Shown one piece after another: positions 11,141 to 22,922 of a stretch of 64,000 nucleotides of DNA (position 1 is its first letter; every line of letters starts with the position of its first letter). The DNA is taken from the NCBI GenBank assembly GCA_963678705.1, contig OY783207.1:7750001-7814000 (forward strand). The letters are read 5' to 3'. The position numbers and the translations under genes are program-made. Source of the DNA: Panorpa germanica (taxonomy: Eukaryota; Arthropoda; Insecta; Mecoptera; Panorpidae). The notes beneath the pieces are model-generated. The model was given only the letters and a program-made list of their open reading frames with translations. It made no database searches and was not told the DNA's origin.

Positions 11141-14100
11141 ATCGAGTTTATTACTAGCCTAACGGTAAAAAACGTTAAATAAACAAAACAATATATAATC
11201 AATTTTACTTGATAACAACCAAAACAAGAAAATGTAATCTGGTCTGGGTCTTGAATTCGATTTTTAGCCTTAATTTAATAAATAAACTAGCCGCATTACT
11301 CGCCCCCCTCATCAGCAGACCTGTTCTACACAAAGCAAACCCAAAACAATTTGAGGTTGAAATATATGAAAATATTTATTATATTTAATCTGAATACATA
11401 GCTATATTAGCTACCCTTAACAGAACCCTAATCTATAAGTTGAAGTGTAAGGGTTCTAGCTATAATATTCCACATTATAGCAACTAGAATTTAATTGTAT
11501 TTGGATTAGAAGTTATTTGAGAAATGAACGCAAAATGAATAATAAGTAGTGTTAATGTTACGCATCGTATTTATTAATAGATATAGAAAACACTTTAAAT
11601 TAATTACAAGGGTTTACAGTGTAACCTTGTTCAACTTGTTAAATCATAAAGTTCTCTTAATATCCCAGGTCTTGCAAGTGTGAAACTGCACTTTAAAACA
11701 ATTTTTGTGCCACTGTGAAACTTCCACTGCAAGACAATTTTCATTATAGTTATGTATTTATCCTATGAGCATTTCTTCGTGTGGGCATTTATGTCTATAG
11801 GTATAGGTGCAAATGTCCATGAATTGGGGGAGAGAATGTTGAGTGGGGGTGCATATGTGGAGTAGGTATATGTTTATTTAATGAATGTAAATTTCTTCAT
11901 TTATAATAGCAATATTCTAATGAAATAAAATTTAATTAACCATTTCGTTTGCAATAAATGAAAATTGAATTTCCATGCTTTCCAGGGATGAAAATAATGT
12001 GTTGGCAGCAGCTGTTCGTTGCCTAATATTATCATTTGCTCTTTGACCTGAGTCTTGTTATCCTCATACTCGTATTTGTATAATATGAATGAAACCCTCT
12101 ATAAAAACAGGCTAACCGCACTGCTGTTGTAATAACAGATAAACGTCGCGTCGCCGTCGATCGCAGGACTATTTATTCCCGTACAATAGGCGAACTAAAA
12201 CACATTTGATGGACCTTAATGCCTTGTGGCCACTTCCCAGAACTTGGACACGTTAAATATCCTGTACAAGCCATACGAGCTAAGTAAGTTCCATGGATGA
12301 AGGATTTGACATATTTAAATATTCTCTTAAATGATGAAATAATTATATTATCTAATAGCAGTACACCCCGTCTTTTAGCTTTGCTTTAAGTAAAAATTAT
12401 TTCTTAACTTACATACTGCTCTTTTTTACATCTTCAGTGCAAAACCGTACAGTGTTGCTTTGTATTTTACACTAGTTGTATCGTTTTTTCGACTATCAAT
12501 AGCTATGTAGTCAAAATTTGCTTAAATACACTGCAAATCTCGTCCTACAAAATAGCAAAGGTTGCCGATATGATAAATATAGGCACAAATTTCTGTCGAT
12601 TACCATCTGACAAAGCCCTGACAAACGTTGTTCTGTTCAAATATGAAAATAAATAACTGAATCAAGTTTTCGTCACTATTAGCTTAATTCACAATTTGAC
12701 AATCAGCTGTCAAACGACTTTCAGTTTTTCTAGAACTACCAATATATACGTTTCTAGAACCAATTTTCCGTGCTAATTTTACAATTTTTCTTTCTCTAAG
12801 AACCTTATCCAAAAATACACATGTATTATCACAAAACACGTAATAATACAGTCTCAAAAAAATTACATTTAATTTCGGTCCTGTATATATGACCGTGACC
12901 GCCACTTTCTATGACGATTTGACCAGCTTCACAGAATCAACATTACAAACGCATGTGTAATCAATTTATTACATATAATTTGTCCATCGCGGTAGACAGT
13001 ATTCAGCTCATTTATTAACCTCCCTCCACCCCCTACACACACACAAATGCACTCTGCATTGTTCACAACGCGTCCGAATAGTGTTATATTCATGGTTTTC
13101 AATATTTCAGAATCAAAGTGTTAATTATTATCGATGTCATTAACCAGGACATGAATTGGCTCAAACTGACACAAATAGAATTAATGTTCACTTGAGCCGA
13201 CAGTTGGGGCGGAGAGGGAGGACCGGATGTGGACGTGAGCATAGCACTAGAATGGGGTGGTAGTGGAGATTGGGCGGGACACAGTGGATAGTGAATTTGT
13301 AAAACTATTGCAGTGTTCTAGGCGATTAAAACAGTAAGCTGTTAAGACGTAAAACTAATAATGAAAATAAAGTGGTATACAGGGAATTATAATAGAAAAT
13401 TATCAGATTGAGGCGAGCTAAAGAAAGCTGGGAAGTATCGCAAACGTAAATGATAAAATCAATATAAATCCTATTCGATTCATGTTGAACTGTAATTTGA
13501 GAATTAGTTATTTTAACAAGAAAATTAAGGAAACGGTAAATCTAAGGAATATTTCGCGTAAACTTACTACAACCGCACCGACACCGAACTATATGTAGGT
13601 TTGTTTTATATTTCAACATTTTACAGTGAAGTTGTAGGCGTAGAAAGAAGTATATCCCGGCAATAAGTGCAGTAGGTCACGTATAGGCAATATTGAATGA
13701 GTAATTCTTCTTTGGATACTATATACAATGCGAAGTGAACACTGAACAAGTGGGAGTGTAGAAAATGCATTAGTTTAAATGCAGCTTCTCAGCATCTACC
13801 TGAATTAAATAAAAGAATTCAGTCACTGAAATGAAAACTCTAAAAAGTATAAATGAACTTGTTCAATATTTGTATTTAAAAATGACAAGTAAAATTTTAC
13901 AAAATGTCACTACACAGCTACGCCATGTTTTATAATGAAGTAGATTGTTAACATGCAAATAATAATGTAAACGAGCAATTATAATATGTTACAATTAAAT
14001 CTGTTTATGAGGATATTAATAATTAAATGGCATTTTACATTCAGCTTATAATTTATTCATGCAATGTTTTACAAAACCTGTTATATAATTTTATTACACA

Positions 14101-14579
14101 GTTTTTAGTAATTACATAATTTTAATTATCTTTATGTTGGTTGTTGTGATGTAATCAGTTAATGATAATTACGTTTAGTGGATTATACAAATTATAACAA
14201 ATTGTATTGACAAACAAAAGAGACAAAAACAATGCACTGGAAATACGGTTCATGTGTTGCACTCGAAATATGCCATTTTCAAAATTTCAATCTCTCTCTA
14301 ATGATTAAATTAACATCTCCGTATATTTGCAAGTATAAATGATTGTATTCAGAAATTGTTATGTTCTAGATATTTGAAAATCATATCTTTTCACCATGCT
14401 TTGATGTTAGATGTAACAAGTGTATCAGTTTCTCTTAAATTTACGAGAATTTTAAATGTAAATGTGTAGCACGCAGTATTGATTAGTGTTGTCTCCTTCG
14501 ACTTTTTAAACTCTCTAAATTTACATCATATTTTATTTTCAACAAAGTTCATAGATTATAGTAATTTTATCTGTTTCAA
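11141..14579. other. Non-coding stretch
   Basis: A+T-rich with modest GC-rich patches near 12120-12250 and 13190-13290, neither of which has a convincing open frame or splice structure. A short interrupted inverted repeat (ACAAGG...CCTTGT) lies near 11608-11632. No gene is supported. Confidence 0.5.
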
Positions 14580-14970
14580 TGAGCCCCTTTTCTCATCCCT
14601 TTTTGTCTCCCTCCTTTTTACGTCCGCCATTTATCTTCTTCCTTCACTCTCCCCTAAAACAGCTTTTCTAAACTCATCCTGCTTTCCATCGTCTATATAG
14701 ACCTACTCCGCATGTGTTCTTCTTCCTCTTCACATATTGCGCATGCTTTCTCTTCATTCCCTCTCCTATATTTTTCCTTATTCACATTTATCTACATCGT
14801 TGTACCTCGTTTCCTCACTCTTCTTTATCCTCTGTTGCTGCTGCTTTTTTATATAACTTTATTATAATATTTTTTATACCTCCCATCCCTCATTCTTCTT
14901 CCTTTTTATTTCCTCAATCACCATTTCTCTTTATACATACTATCTTCTTCTTTCCTTCTCTCATATTATT
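14580..14970 (-). mobile_element. LINE-A fragment 3 (inverted copy)
   Basis: This is the only family member on the minus strand. Read in reverse, the purine-rich strand contains EKACAICEEEEEHMRS, the CxxC...H knuckle, and further on LGESEGRR followed by a stop and MADVKRRE, which correspond to EG-RWM-EV--R in other copies. Two plus-strand frames at 14479-14974 look like hydrophobic proteins (poly-Ser/Phe/Leu) but are antisense shadows of this purine-rich relic. Confidence 0.65.
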
Positions 14971-15178
14971 TTAATATTTTTTAAATTTACTTTTTGTTCA
15001 TAATATTTTAATGTCGTCACAGGACCGCAGTCCGTTTTTGCAGTTGAACTGAATCTACTGTAACTACTCTTATAGATTCCAAATAAAACTTAAGCAATCT
15101 TAAACTCCCAGGCAAGAATATCGTACGATCGAAAATCTACTTATAAACTAAACTTATACATTAAATAATTTCATTATT

Positions 15179-15184
15179 TTTATT
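15179..15184 (-). promoter_or_regulatory. AATAAA polyadenylation-signal match
   Basis: AATAAA on the minus strand lies about 55 nt past the stop of the 42-codon open frame at 15239-15367, a usual place for a poly(A) signal. In A+T-rich DNA this hexamer is common, so the match is only suggestive. Confidence 0.3.
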
Positions 15185-15238
15185 TAATATATAAACAATG
15201 TTGATTTAATTACAACTTGGTTATCAAATTGACCCGAA

Positions 15239-15367
15239 TTATTTCTCTTCCTCTGCGTCTTCGGAGGCGTCCAAGGATCGTGCGGCTGTCGCCCAAAGCT
15301 CGATGGCCCAACGCCCTACGCCATACGCCCCACCAAATGCTAGAACAACCATAATGATTCTTGACAT
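15239..15367 (-). CDS. Candidate 42-aa membrane microprotein (unrecognised)
   Basis: An uninterrupted ATG-to-TAA frame of 42 residues lies in a GC-rich island inside very A+T-rich DNA, with balanced coding-like codons. Residues 1-10 are MSRIIMVVLA. A hydrophobic segment covers about residues 4-18 and contains the glycine-rich stretch FGGAYGVGRW (11-20), with a GxxxG spacing at Gly12 and Gly16. An amphipathic stretch with two tryptophans follows (20-30), then an acidic tail (Asp34 to Lys42). This suggests a single-pass membrane microprotein. The GxAYGxxR(W) run is loosely like the membrane part of ATP synthase subunit e, but the length and tail differ and I do not claim homology. An in-frame stop lies 6 nt upstream of the ATG, so it is a complete small ORF or a last exon using a downstream acceptor. 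No repeat relatives were seen in the window. Confidence 0.35.
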   Translation of the reverse strand: MSRIIMVVLAFGGAYGVGRWAIELWATAARSLDASEDAEEEK

Positions 15368-16129
15368 TAATTAAACCCCAGGCACGCGAAACTAACTGAC
15401 TTTAACATTTTCTTTTTTCTTTTTCTTCTCTTTTCTTTTATTTTTTAGTCGTAGAATCATGCAGATATTTTTCTACGAGTCTTGCAGAGCTTTTCCACGA
15501 TTCTTTTATATAAATTATTCATATTTAATTACACAAATTTACAATTTATTATTTTCTGCATTTGTATTTTATGACCACGTTCCGCATTTAATGAGTTATA
15601 CATATAATACGTAATAAGACATTTGTATGCAAGTGCCGTTTAAATGCTGTCTCTTAAAGTTGGCCCCACTGCTACCAAGCAAGCGTACTTCACTGTCCAC
15701 TGGTGTCGCAAGTAAAAGCAAATTACTTAGCCAAAGATTTTATGAAACAACAAAGTTATCATAGAATATAATTTATAGAAAGAAATGTCAAGAGAAGAGA
15801 AGGGGAAGAGATTCTGTACAAATCAAGTAATGAACTGCGTATGTAGTTGTATGTTTGTAATTCTTCTTGTTTTAGTTTTTTTTAAATTTAATTTAGGATA
15901 TTTTAATTACATCTGTTCTATATTAAATATATAAGATATTTTAGGAATTGCAAATTTTTAATCAAACTTATGTGCTTTTGAAATTTAAGACTTTTATTTT
16001 AATAATTTTCACTCACATTATAATAATTACACTTTTTACAATAATTTAAATAATACTATCTTACCTGAAATCAAAGAAATTAATTGCCAATTCCTTTTAA
16101 TCTAATTTTATATTATGCACAGTGAGTTC
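15368..16129. other. A+T-rich non-coding stretch
   Basis: On the plus strand a pyrimidine tract ends in TTTTTTAG at about 15449, which could act as a splice acceptor, but no open exon with a donor follows. Nothing else is seen. Confidence 0.5.
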
Positions 16130-16285
16130 TGTCGACTCCAAATATCAACTGTGTTGGCCGTCGGCACACACTACAATGAAAGGAGCTATAACTAATATAT
16201 ACCGTTAGCTCACTTGACCAGAATGCAGTTGTACTCTCCACTTTTGCAGTATTGCACTGTTTCCTTCGCAATTAAAATAGTAGGA
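16130..16285 (+). repeat. Dispersed repeat family G, copy 1
   Basis: The sequence matches 42686-42845 along its length, sharing CGACTCCAAATAT, ACAATGAAAG, GCTATAA and GTTAGCTCA...AGAATGCAGTTGTA. The block TAGCTCACTTGACCAGAATGC resembles a Pol III A box (TAGCTCAGTYGG-AGAGC type), so the family may be SINE-like. No B box is evident. Confidence 0.6.
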
Positions 16286-17020
16286 TCTTTATTAGACACT
16301 CTGTATTACAAAGGTCGTTGATCGAAGTGACGCCAGAGAAAAAAGTTGTGGCTTCGTCAATTATGGATGTTTTGATTGAATATTTTAAACATTGTTAAAA
16401 ATACATTGAATTCATTAAAAAAACCTCTGACGCAAACGATGGCACCAACTCTTTCTGTACTAGGAAGCCCGTAAATTATTAATAACAAAAAAATAAAAAA
16501 AAATTCTTTAATATTAAATTTCTTTAGTATTTATATTTCTAAATACTAAATAAGATATTTTTTTTACGTTTAACAACATTTCCAGTAAACGATCTAAAGG
16601 TAATAAACGAGTTTTAATTATTTTCTTTCTTTTTTTAATGAATTAACGGTACTTATTAGGTTTTTGAGATACGAGTATTGCGTGTTGTTCAACTTACAAC
16701 AAAAAATACAATAACACATTTTCTTAATGTAGTTATATTTTATTGATTAAATAAATAGGTTTTAGATACCAGGAAGTAAGTGTTGCACGCACATCGCGCA
16801 CACATGGCTCACGGTAGAAAGCTCATTCATTATTTAAGCAGGAAATCTAGTTTAGTATTAACGCGGTGAACTTACGACTTATTTATTAGCCTGTGATTAC
16901 CTAAAGCTTTTTTTTTAAATGACTAATTAAATGTGTTATTTGTTCGCTTGGAAAGTACATGTATGTAGCCACTCAATGGTAAAACAAAAACTCGCCTTCT
17001 AAATATAATGTGCATATACA
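16286..17020. other. A+T-rich non-coding stretch
   Basis: Nothing supportable is seen between the repeat and the minisatellite. Confidence 0.5.
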
Positions 17021-17715
17021 TGCCGTAATGTCGCTACAACCTGCGATGTAGCTACTACTTGCGATGTCGTTAATACCTGCGATGTCGCTACAACCTGCGA
17101 TGTCGCTACAACCTGCGATGTCGCTACAACCTGCGATGTCGCTACAACCTGCTATGTCGCTACAACCTGCGATGTCGCTACTACCTGCGATGTCGCTACA
17201 ACCTGCGATGTCGCTACAACCTGCGATGTCGCTACAACCTGCGAAGTCGCTACAACCTGCGATGTCGCTACAACCTGCGATGTCGCTACTACCTGCGATG
17301 TCGCTACAACCTGCTATGTCGCTACTACCTGCGAAGTCGCTACAACCTGCTATGTCGCTACAACCTGCGATGTCGCTACTACCTGCGATGTCGCTACAAC
17401 CTGCGATGTCGCTACTACCTGCGATGTCGCTACTACCTGCGATGTCGCTACAACCTGCTATGTCGCTACTACCTGCGATGTCGCTACAACCTGCTATGTC
17501 GCTACAACCTGCGATGTCGCTACTACCTGCGATGTCGCTACAACCTGCGATGTCGCTACAACCTGCGATGTCGCTACTACCTGCGATGTCGCTACAACCT
17601 GCTATGTCGCTACTACCTGCGATGTCGCTACAACCTGCTATGTCGCTACTACCTGCGAAGTCGCTACAACCTGCGAAGTCGCTACAACCTGCGATATCGC
17701 ATCTACCTGTTTTCA
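17021..17715. repeat. 18-bp minisatellite, about 37 units
   Basis: The unit is GATGTCGCTACAACCTGC with two main variable sites: ACAACC versus ACTACC, and GATG versus GAAG or TATG. Thirty-five in-phase complete units can be counted from 17064, with degraded units at the 5' edge. Because 18 is a multiple of three and the unit lacks stops, both strands stay open: plus reads (MSLQPA)n with MSLLPA and KSLQPA variants, and minus reads (GCSDIA)n with GSSDIA and GCSDFA variants. The frames are a consequence of the repeat. The edge units are the most diverged, as usual for minisatellites. The array is far more GC-rich than its surroundings. Confidence 0.95.
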
Positions 17716-19413
17716 ACTAATTACATTTATTCAAATCATTTGTCTGTCGTTACAGAAAAATAATCAACGTTTAAAATAAAAACAAGTTGTATCAATCGTA
17801 TTTATCATTATGACCAATAAAGTTGCTCATATGTTAAAAAGCAAATATGTATATAACAGAGTTGCACATATTATTTTTATATATCAACAATACATAAGTA
17901 TAATATTTACATACAAAGCAAAAACTCAACGAGTAAGGGCAAAAGCTCACAGCTAAAAGCTGAAAGCTCCGACTGTTTGTATGTTGAAGATAGAAGACAA
18001 ACAACACACAGTCTGCACGAAAACACATGCAATCATAAAACAAATAATTGCTACGAGTATGACGTCATTTTGCTTTATTTATTTATACAGGCATTAGAAT
18101 TACGTATTTAAGATGTGTGGATGAACCATTTAGTCCTACATGTAACTTGGAAAATGAGTAAAAGTATGCGCTACACAAAAAAGGACCTAATGAACACGAG
18201 TATTTAGCAAATTTATAGTATAATTGGCATTATTGAGGGCAGATTATTTAGATTTACAATATTTAATGTAAGAAATAACTCAGTATCTTTGCTGATAAAA
18301 CGTTGATAAAGAACAAGGGCTGGCTTAAGGTTGTAAACAGATTTACTTTTAAAACCGCAGCTGCCAAATCTCAAATGCTGATAATAGGATCAAATATATC
18401 GACGTCAGATTTCTTACATATTTTAGAATTTTTCTGACATATTAAAACAATAAGTTTGTATCATTTTTCATTCTTAATCTTCATAAGGAAAATCCAAATA
18501 GTAAACTTTACATAATATGAATTTTCAAGGAAAATCCTAATCCTAAAATTGTGGTAAAGAAAATGAAAAGTATGTTTGATTGATGTCAAATTATAAATTT
18601 TATTCGTAGCAAAATAATTTAAATGTAGAAAGGTCCCATCTGCTTCCATTCGCGAGATTTAGAATTATTAATATTAAAATAAGAAATGTACGGTACTACG
18701 AAACCAAGAGGATAAGCTTTGGTTGGAAGATGAGTGGGGGTGTTAATTGGAAATGATTCTTTTAATTACATTTATTAATTATTTAAGTGAAGCTATAAGT
18801 AGACATACATTTCTTAGATAAATTGCAGTTTTAACAGTGGCTAACTCAGTGGCTTCGTGTTAAAAGGGCCAATTCCGAAATTCCAAATAAAGTTAAATAT
18901 TAAATTAATACAGTACTGAATGATGTTTAAATTATATTATAACAGAATCATGTCAAACTTCGAAAATACACAACGCAGCCCAACATTGGTCCCCAAGAAC
19001 TCGATTCAATTTTGACTAGAAAAATAGCTGTTAAAAAAAGTAATTTCTGATTGGTTGGAAGACAGTTGTGACAAGAACTACAGAAAGGGTAATTCCAAAC
19101 AGCTGCTCCTAAAAACTCTGTTAAATTATCACTAGGTAAACGTAATAAAATTTCAGAAACTTCAGATTTCTAGAAACAATAGATTTTGATATTGAGTTGA
19201 CTTGTTTGATAATCGTATTTGATTTAACCTATAAATTCTTATTAATAGATTAATTCGTGTATCTGAAGCTTGTAACTATAAATTTAATCAAATAATACAA
19301 ATAACTATTGGCGATACGGTCAATTCAAACATTGTTAATCTCATAACAAATATCGCATGACTCTAAATAAGACTATAGTGATCTAAATTCCAATAAACGT
19401 CTCAATTTTATGT
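17716..19413. other. A+T-rich non-coding stretch
   Basis: Minus-strand frames at 17834-18043 and 18461-18649 show no domain features. No repeat family was recognised. Confidence 0.5.
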
Positions 19414-19581
19414 TTACAAGGAGAAAACCACTACGATATCTACGAAGTACGACGTTGTCGTCAGTTTACCACCCTCCTGCTCCCTCTCCCTTATCACAGT
19501 GGAAATATCCTTGGAACTGACAACGGAAGGACTGTAGAGTGCCGTCCGAGATGCCCACAGGAGTCTCCGAGGTACCATCAT
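19414..19581 (-). CDS. Candidate 55-codon frame or first coding exon with presequence-like start
   Basis: A minus-strand ATG-ATG start at 19581 opens a frame to TAA at 19414. The first 110 bases are GC-rich and then grade into A+T-rich sequence, which suggests a coding part followed by intron. The N-terminus MMVPRRLLWASRTALYSPSV is rich in Arg, Ser and Ala with no acidic residue, as in mitochondrial targeting presequences. It is followed by KDISTVIREREQEGGK. A donor-like GTG|GTAAAC lies at 19470, close to where the GC-rich part ends, so an exon of about 112 coding bases (19470-19581) is an alternative reading. It lies on the same strand as, and about 4 kb upstream of, the 42-codon frame at 15239-15367, but the phase at the obvious splice sites does not join them directly. 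I do not recognise the protein. Confidence 0.25.
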   Translation of the reverse strand: MMVPRRLLWASRTALYSPSVVSSKDISTVIREREQEGGKLTTTSYFVDIVVVFSL

Positions 19582-20099
19582 GTCCAACTAAACTTTTTTT
19601 GTCTCTCTCTGATTGTTATATTACTTTACTCTACCAATATACGACTAGATATACCGTGTTGTATTGTGTATTTGACCATTTCAAAGCCTTCTTGTTATAA
19701 TCTATGAAGTTACGAGATTTAAACCAAGGAGCAGTCGATTTCTAACCCTCAAGAAATGAGTGTTATTATATCAATGGATATATCTAACTCTTTTCTGCTA
19801 TATGTGTAGAAACGCGGTGCAATTAACTAATTAAAACTCATCTACAGTTACTTCTATACTAGTTCAAGGTTACCATCTGGTTTTCTTAGGCTTTTACATA
19901 TGTTTTACATACGTAGTTGTGCGAAATCTAGACCAGTTGGAGCATTTTTGAACCTGAGACGCTCTTAGTTCTTAGGCTGGACTTTTATCTAGTTCTGAAC
20001 ATAATTATTTTCTAAGGAGTGATTGGAAATAAGGAACATTTCAAACCTACTCAGAGCTTTCCATATATAAAGTGCAAAGGCATTTAGAAATAGTACACA
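19582..20099. other. Non-coding stretch
   Basis: If the frame at 19414-19581 is real, its leader and promoter would lie here on the minus strand. No clear core promoter is visible. Confidence 0.45.
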
Positions 20100-20400
20100 G
20101 TATAATAGTTAAGAGAAAAAGACACAAAAAGACATGAGAAGGATTGCCAGATTTAGATTGGGAAACGAGGAGAAAGGAAACAGATATTGGGCAAATGCGG
20201 AATGGAGATAGAAACATTGGAGCACATTAAGTTTTCATGTAAGAAAAAGGTAATAAGCGAAAAGAATATTGTGTTAATATTAAAGGGTGGAAGTGAAGGG
20301 AAGAGGTGGCTGGCGGAGATAGAGAAAAGGAGCAAGGAAAGAGAAGGAATGGCAAAGTAGAATCAGGAGAAAGAGTAGCAGGAGGAGCAAAGCAGTAGCA
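20100..20400 (+). mobile_element. LINE-A fragment 4
   Basis: One of the best preserved copies. From about 20139 it reads RIARFRLGNEEKGNRYW. After a frameshift it reads CGMEIETLEHIKFSC, which preserves the last Cys of the knuckle. The same frame then continues through GGSEGKRWLAEIEKRSKERE to a stop. This gives the family's C-terminal layout: RF-R-LGNE, CxxC..H..C, then EG-RWL-EI--R. A short deletion removed the first Cys pair. Confidence 0.8.
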
Positions 20401-20627
20401 GTAGCAGTTTTGTTTTTATTTTTATAATGAGAATTTTTTTTTTTCTTTTGTTATCGACTATCTCTGTTATCGTCATCCTATACCATAAATATATAGCAAG
20501 AAATATTCTACTTATTCTTACAATTTCAATGACAATTTTTCTCAGACAGTTTTATACAGTATTTTGAAAGTTAAAGCACACTTAGTTTGCAATGTTTTCT
20601 TCGTATACGAAAGTCTCTACGTCCGTC
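20401..20627. other. Non-coding stretch
   Basis: A short GCAGTA triplet-like run sits at 20392-20410. Otherwise nothing is seen. Confidence 0.4.
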
Positions 20628-20688
20628 GTTATACCAACGGCTACGGCGTAGCACCGTAGCAGTGTAGCGGCGTAGAGTGTGTGGACTT
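20628..20688. repeat. GTAGC-rich irregular short repeat, second cluster
   Basis: GGCTACGGCGTAGCACCGTA and neighbouring bases repeat the GTAGC/CTACG core seen at 3122-3215. The local GC content is high for this window. Confidence 0.5.
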
Positions 20689-20872
20689 TACGTAAAAATA
20701 AGTACATTTTATTGTTGTAGCCGCAGGGATTGTATTCGAATATAAAAATTACCCTGTACCCAGCAAGTTAGACTGGTGCAACAGTAAAAGGTTATAGAGT
20801 GTTAAATTTAGAAGTAAATAAATGTCAAAATAAAGGTTGACTGCTTGGGTTTATTGTAGTCCTTGTGACTCA

Positions 20873-20905
20873 GGGGTCGGGGGTCGGGGATCAGGAGTCG
20901 GAGGC
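20873..20905 (+). repeat. G-rich short tandem repeat, possible quadruplex
   Basis: Three G runs in CAGGGGTCGGGGGTCGGGGA are followed by GG pairs in CAGGAGTCGGAGG. The unit is about 7 bp (GGGGTCG) and degenerates into GGAGTCG. Three tracts of four or more G and weaker further ones could form a G-quadruplex. Confidence 0.6.
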
Positions 20906-22922
20906 GAGACTTCACATGTATACCAACTTGTTTTTATTATTGTTTTATATTATCTAATACAAGTACAGAATGGTCATTTCGAGACTACGATCTTCTACGG
21001 TAGGGCATCTTAAATTAATGGGCATACCTAACGTAGCGACCCTTGAAACGTACAAACAAATTCATGTGCGTGTGTGTGCCACTGCGCAAAGTTAAAGTAA
21101 CCACCTACTAAGTTTAAAGACTGTTCGATTTCTGAACTAGTGGTACAATTCTTGATTTTGTTTGCTATGAAAATTAATTTTATTATTATCTGAGTATTGA
21201 ATCAGAGTACACTTTTACATATACGTAGATGTATTACTAATGAACTGAACGGTGCTCAGACTTTATACAGGGTTTAGGCGTTTATAAGTTTCTGCATATG
21301 AGAATGGCAACACATGGTCTTATTTTACTTCGATAAGATTAATTAACATTTGAATATTGTTAGAAAATATTATAATTAATATTTTGAGTCTGTGAAAATA
21401 TTGAAATTGAATGAATAATTTACAAAATACTCGTACTAAGAAAACAAATGTTACCAACGAAATAATTTAGTTATTTATAGAAATAATATTGTGTTTTATT
21501 TGAATTTCCATTTCACCCAACTGATATATTTAAAGCAATTTGTCAAAGAATACGTTTTACCGTAGTTAAATAAGAAGAAGAAGAAGAATAAGAGTAATAA
21601 AAGCAGCATAACAAATTAAAGGCAAATGACCTCATCATTGAATTGCAAATGAGTATTATAACAATTTTATACTTTAAGATTTTTAAGTGTTTTTCTTTAT
21701 CAAAAATAAGCTTTGAATATTATACCATGGCATTAAATATATTATAATATCAAATTTAAATAAATGTGTATATTTCTCTATCCGCAGTAGCTCATGCTAT
21801 CTCTCTCACACATTTAACTCCTTGTAAAATTCAGATATAGTCGTAGTCCAGGCACATTATCGAGAATGGTGATTGAATGCGGTAAAAGTGCCCTAGAAAA
21901 TTTTAAACAAAAACATGTTTAATTTTATTTTAAAACAGTTCTGCTTTTCGAAAACAGACTGTTCACACTGAACAGACTGGTTTTGTTTTTAGTGTTTTTC
22001 TGTGTGTCCCATAAAAATTATAAACATGATAAACAACAACTGACAAGGGCAAATGTTCACAAAAAACAAAACTGCGTGTTCAACTAAGCAGACTAAAAAA
22101 CAACAACAAACATGTTTTTTCTTTGATCTTACCGACTCCAGATGGGAATGTGTTTTGTTTACAAAAACAGCAACAAAAGACAAAAATGTTTTAAGAACTG
22201 TCCCTTTGGAGTTTTTGTTCATGTTTTATTAAACTGTCTCTCTGGAGTGAAACCGGCATAAGTTTTCTAGAAACACGTTTATGTATAGTTATGCCTGGAC
22301 TAATATACAAAATGTATAACATAGCTCTCGTAATAAAAATGTTGGGTTAAAAAGAACATGGTCCTATATCTACATCCTGTTGATTTATAGCTTAACAACG
22401 GTCGTAATAATTTATGTGCAAACTTGTTCCAAATATATCAATGTGTGGTCTAGTGGAATATGTAAGAGTAACTGTGTGGCATTAAAATGCAAGGCCGTTT
22501 ATAGTTTTAAACTAAAAAGTGAATAAAACTATGGATAAGGTATGGTATGGTATGGTGTGGAATGGTTTGGTTTGGTATGGTTACTTTAGAATACTCTAGG
22601 AGTTTTTCTTACACGTCGGCTGTATTGATTTATTATCGCAGCACATGAGTATTATGTAGGACGAATAAATCATGAGGAATAAGATTTTATATGAAATATA
22701 GATGATTTGTCGTAAGAAATCAACTGCTCCTATCCTATGCCGATGGAAAATTACTGCTAGAATAGTATTTCCCGCTAAGTGCAGTCACATATATTTAAGG
22801 TTTATTTAACATAAAAAAATTACTTATTACCTGATCCCTAACCATAATTACGCACCCCTTCCTCGCCCTCGTAGACGGGCAAACTTTAACACGATGGGGA
22901 GAGAATTAATTCTTGATACTAA
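20906..22922. other. Non-coding stretch with one simple repeat
   Basis: Contains a (TATGG)n-like repeat at 22540-22582 with TTTGG variants. The minus-strand frame at 21989-22222 is biased to Val/Phe and shows no domain. No gene is supported. Confidence 0.5.
22540..22582. repeat. TATGG pentanucleotide repeat
   Basis: Eight to nine imperfect 5-bp units (TATGG, TGTGG, AATGG, TTTGG) in succession. Confidence 0.85.

Noticed and set aside
17064-17720. Long open frames on both strands, (MSLQPA)n and (GCSDIA)n
   Set aside because: They arise because an 18-bp stop-free unit is repeated. There is no flanking coding sequence or start context, so they are treated as minisatellite.
15239-19581. Joining the 55-codon and 42-codon minus-strand frames into one gene
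   Set aside because: The visible donor leaves phase 1, and the only plausible acceptor near the second frame requires phase 2. There is also an in-frame stop upstream of the second ATG. An intermediate exon would be needed.
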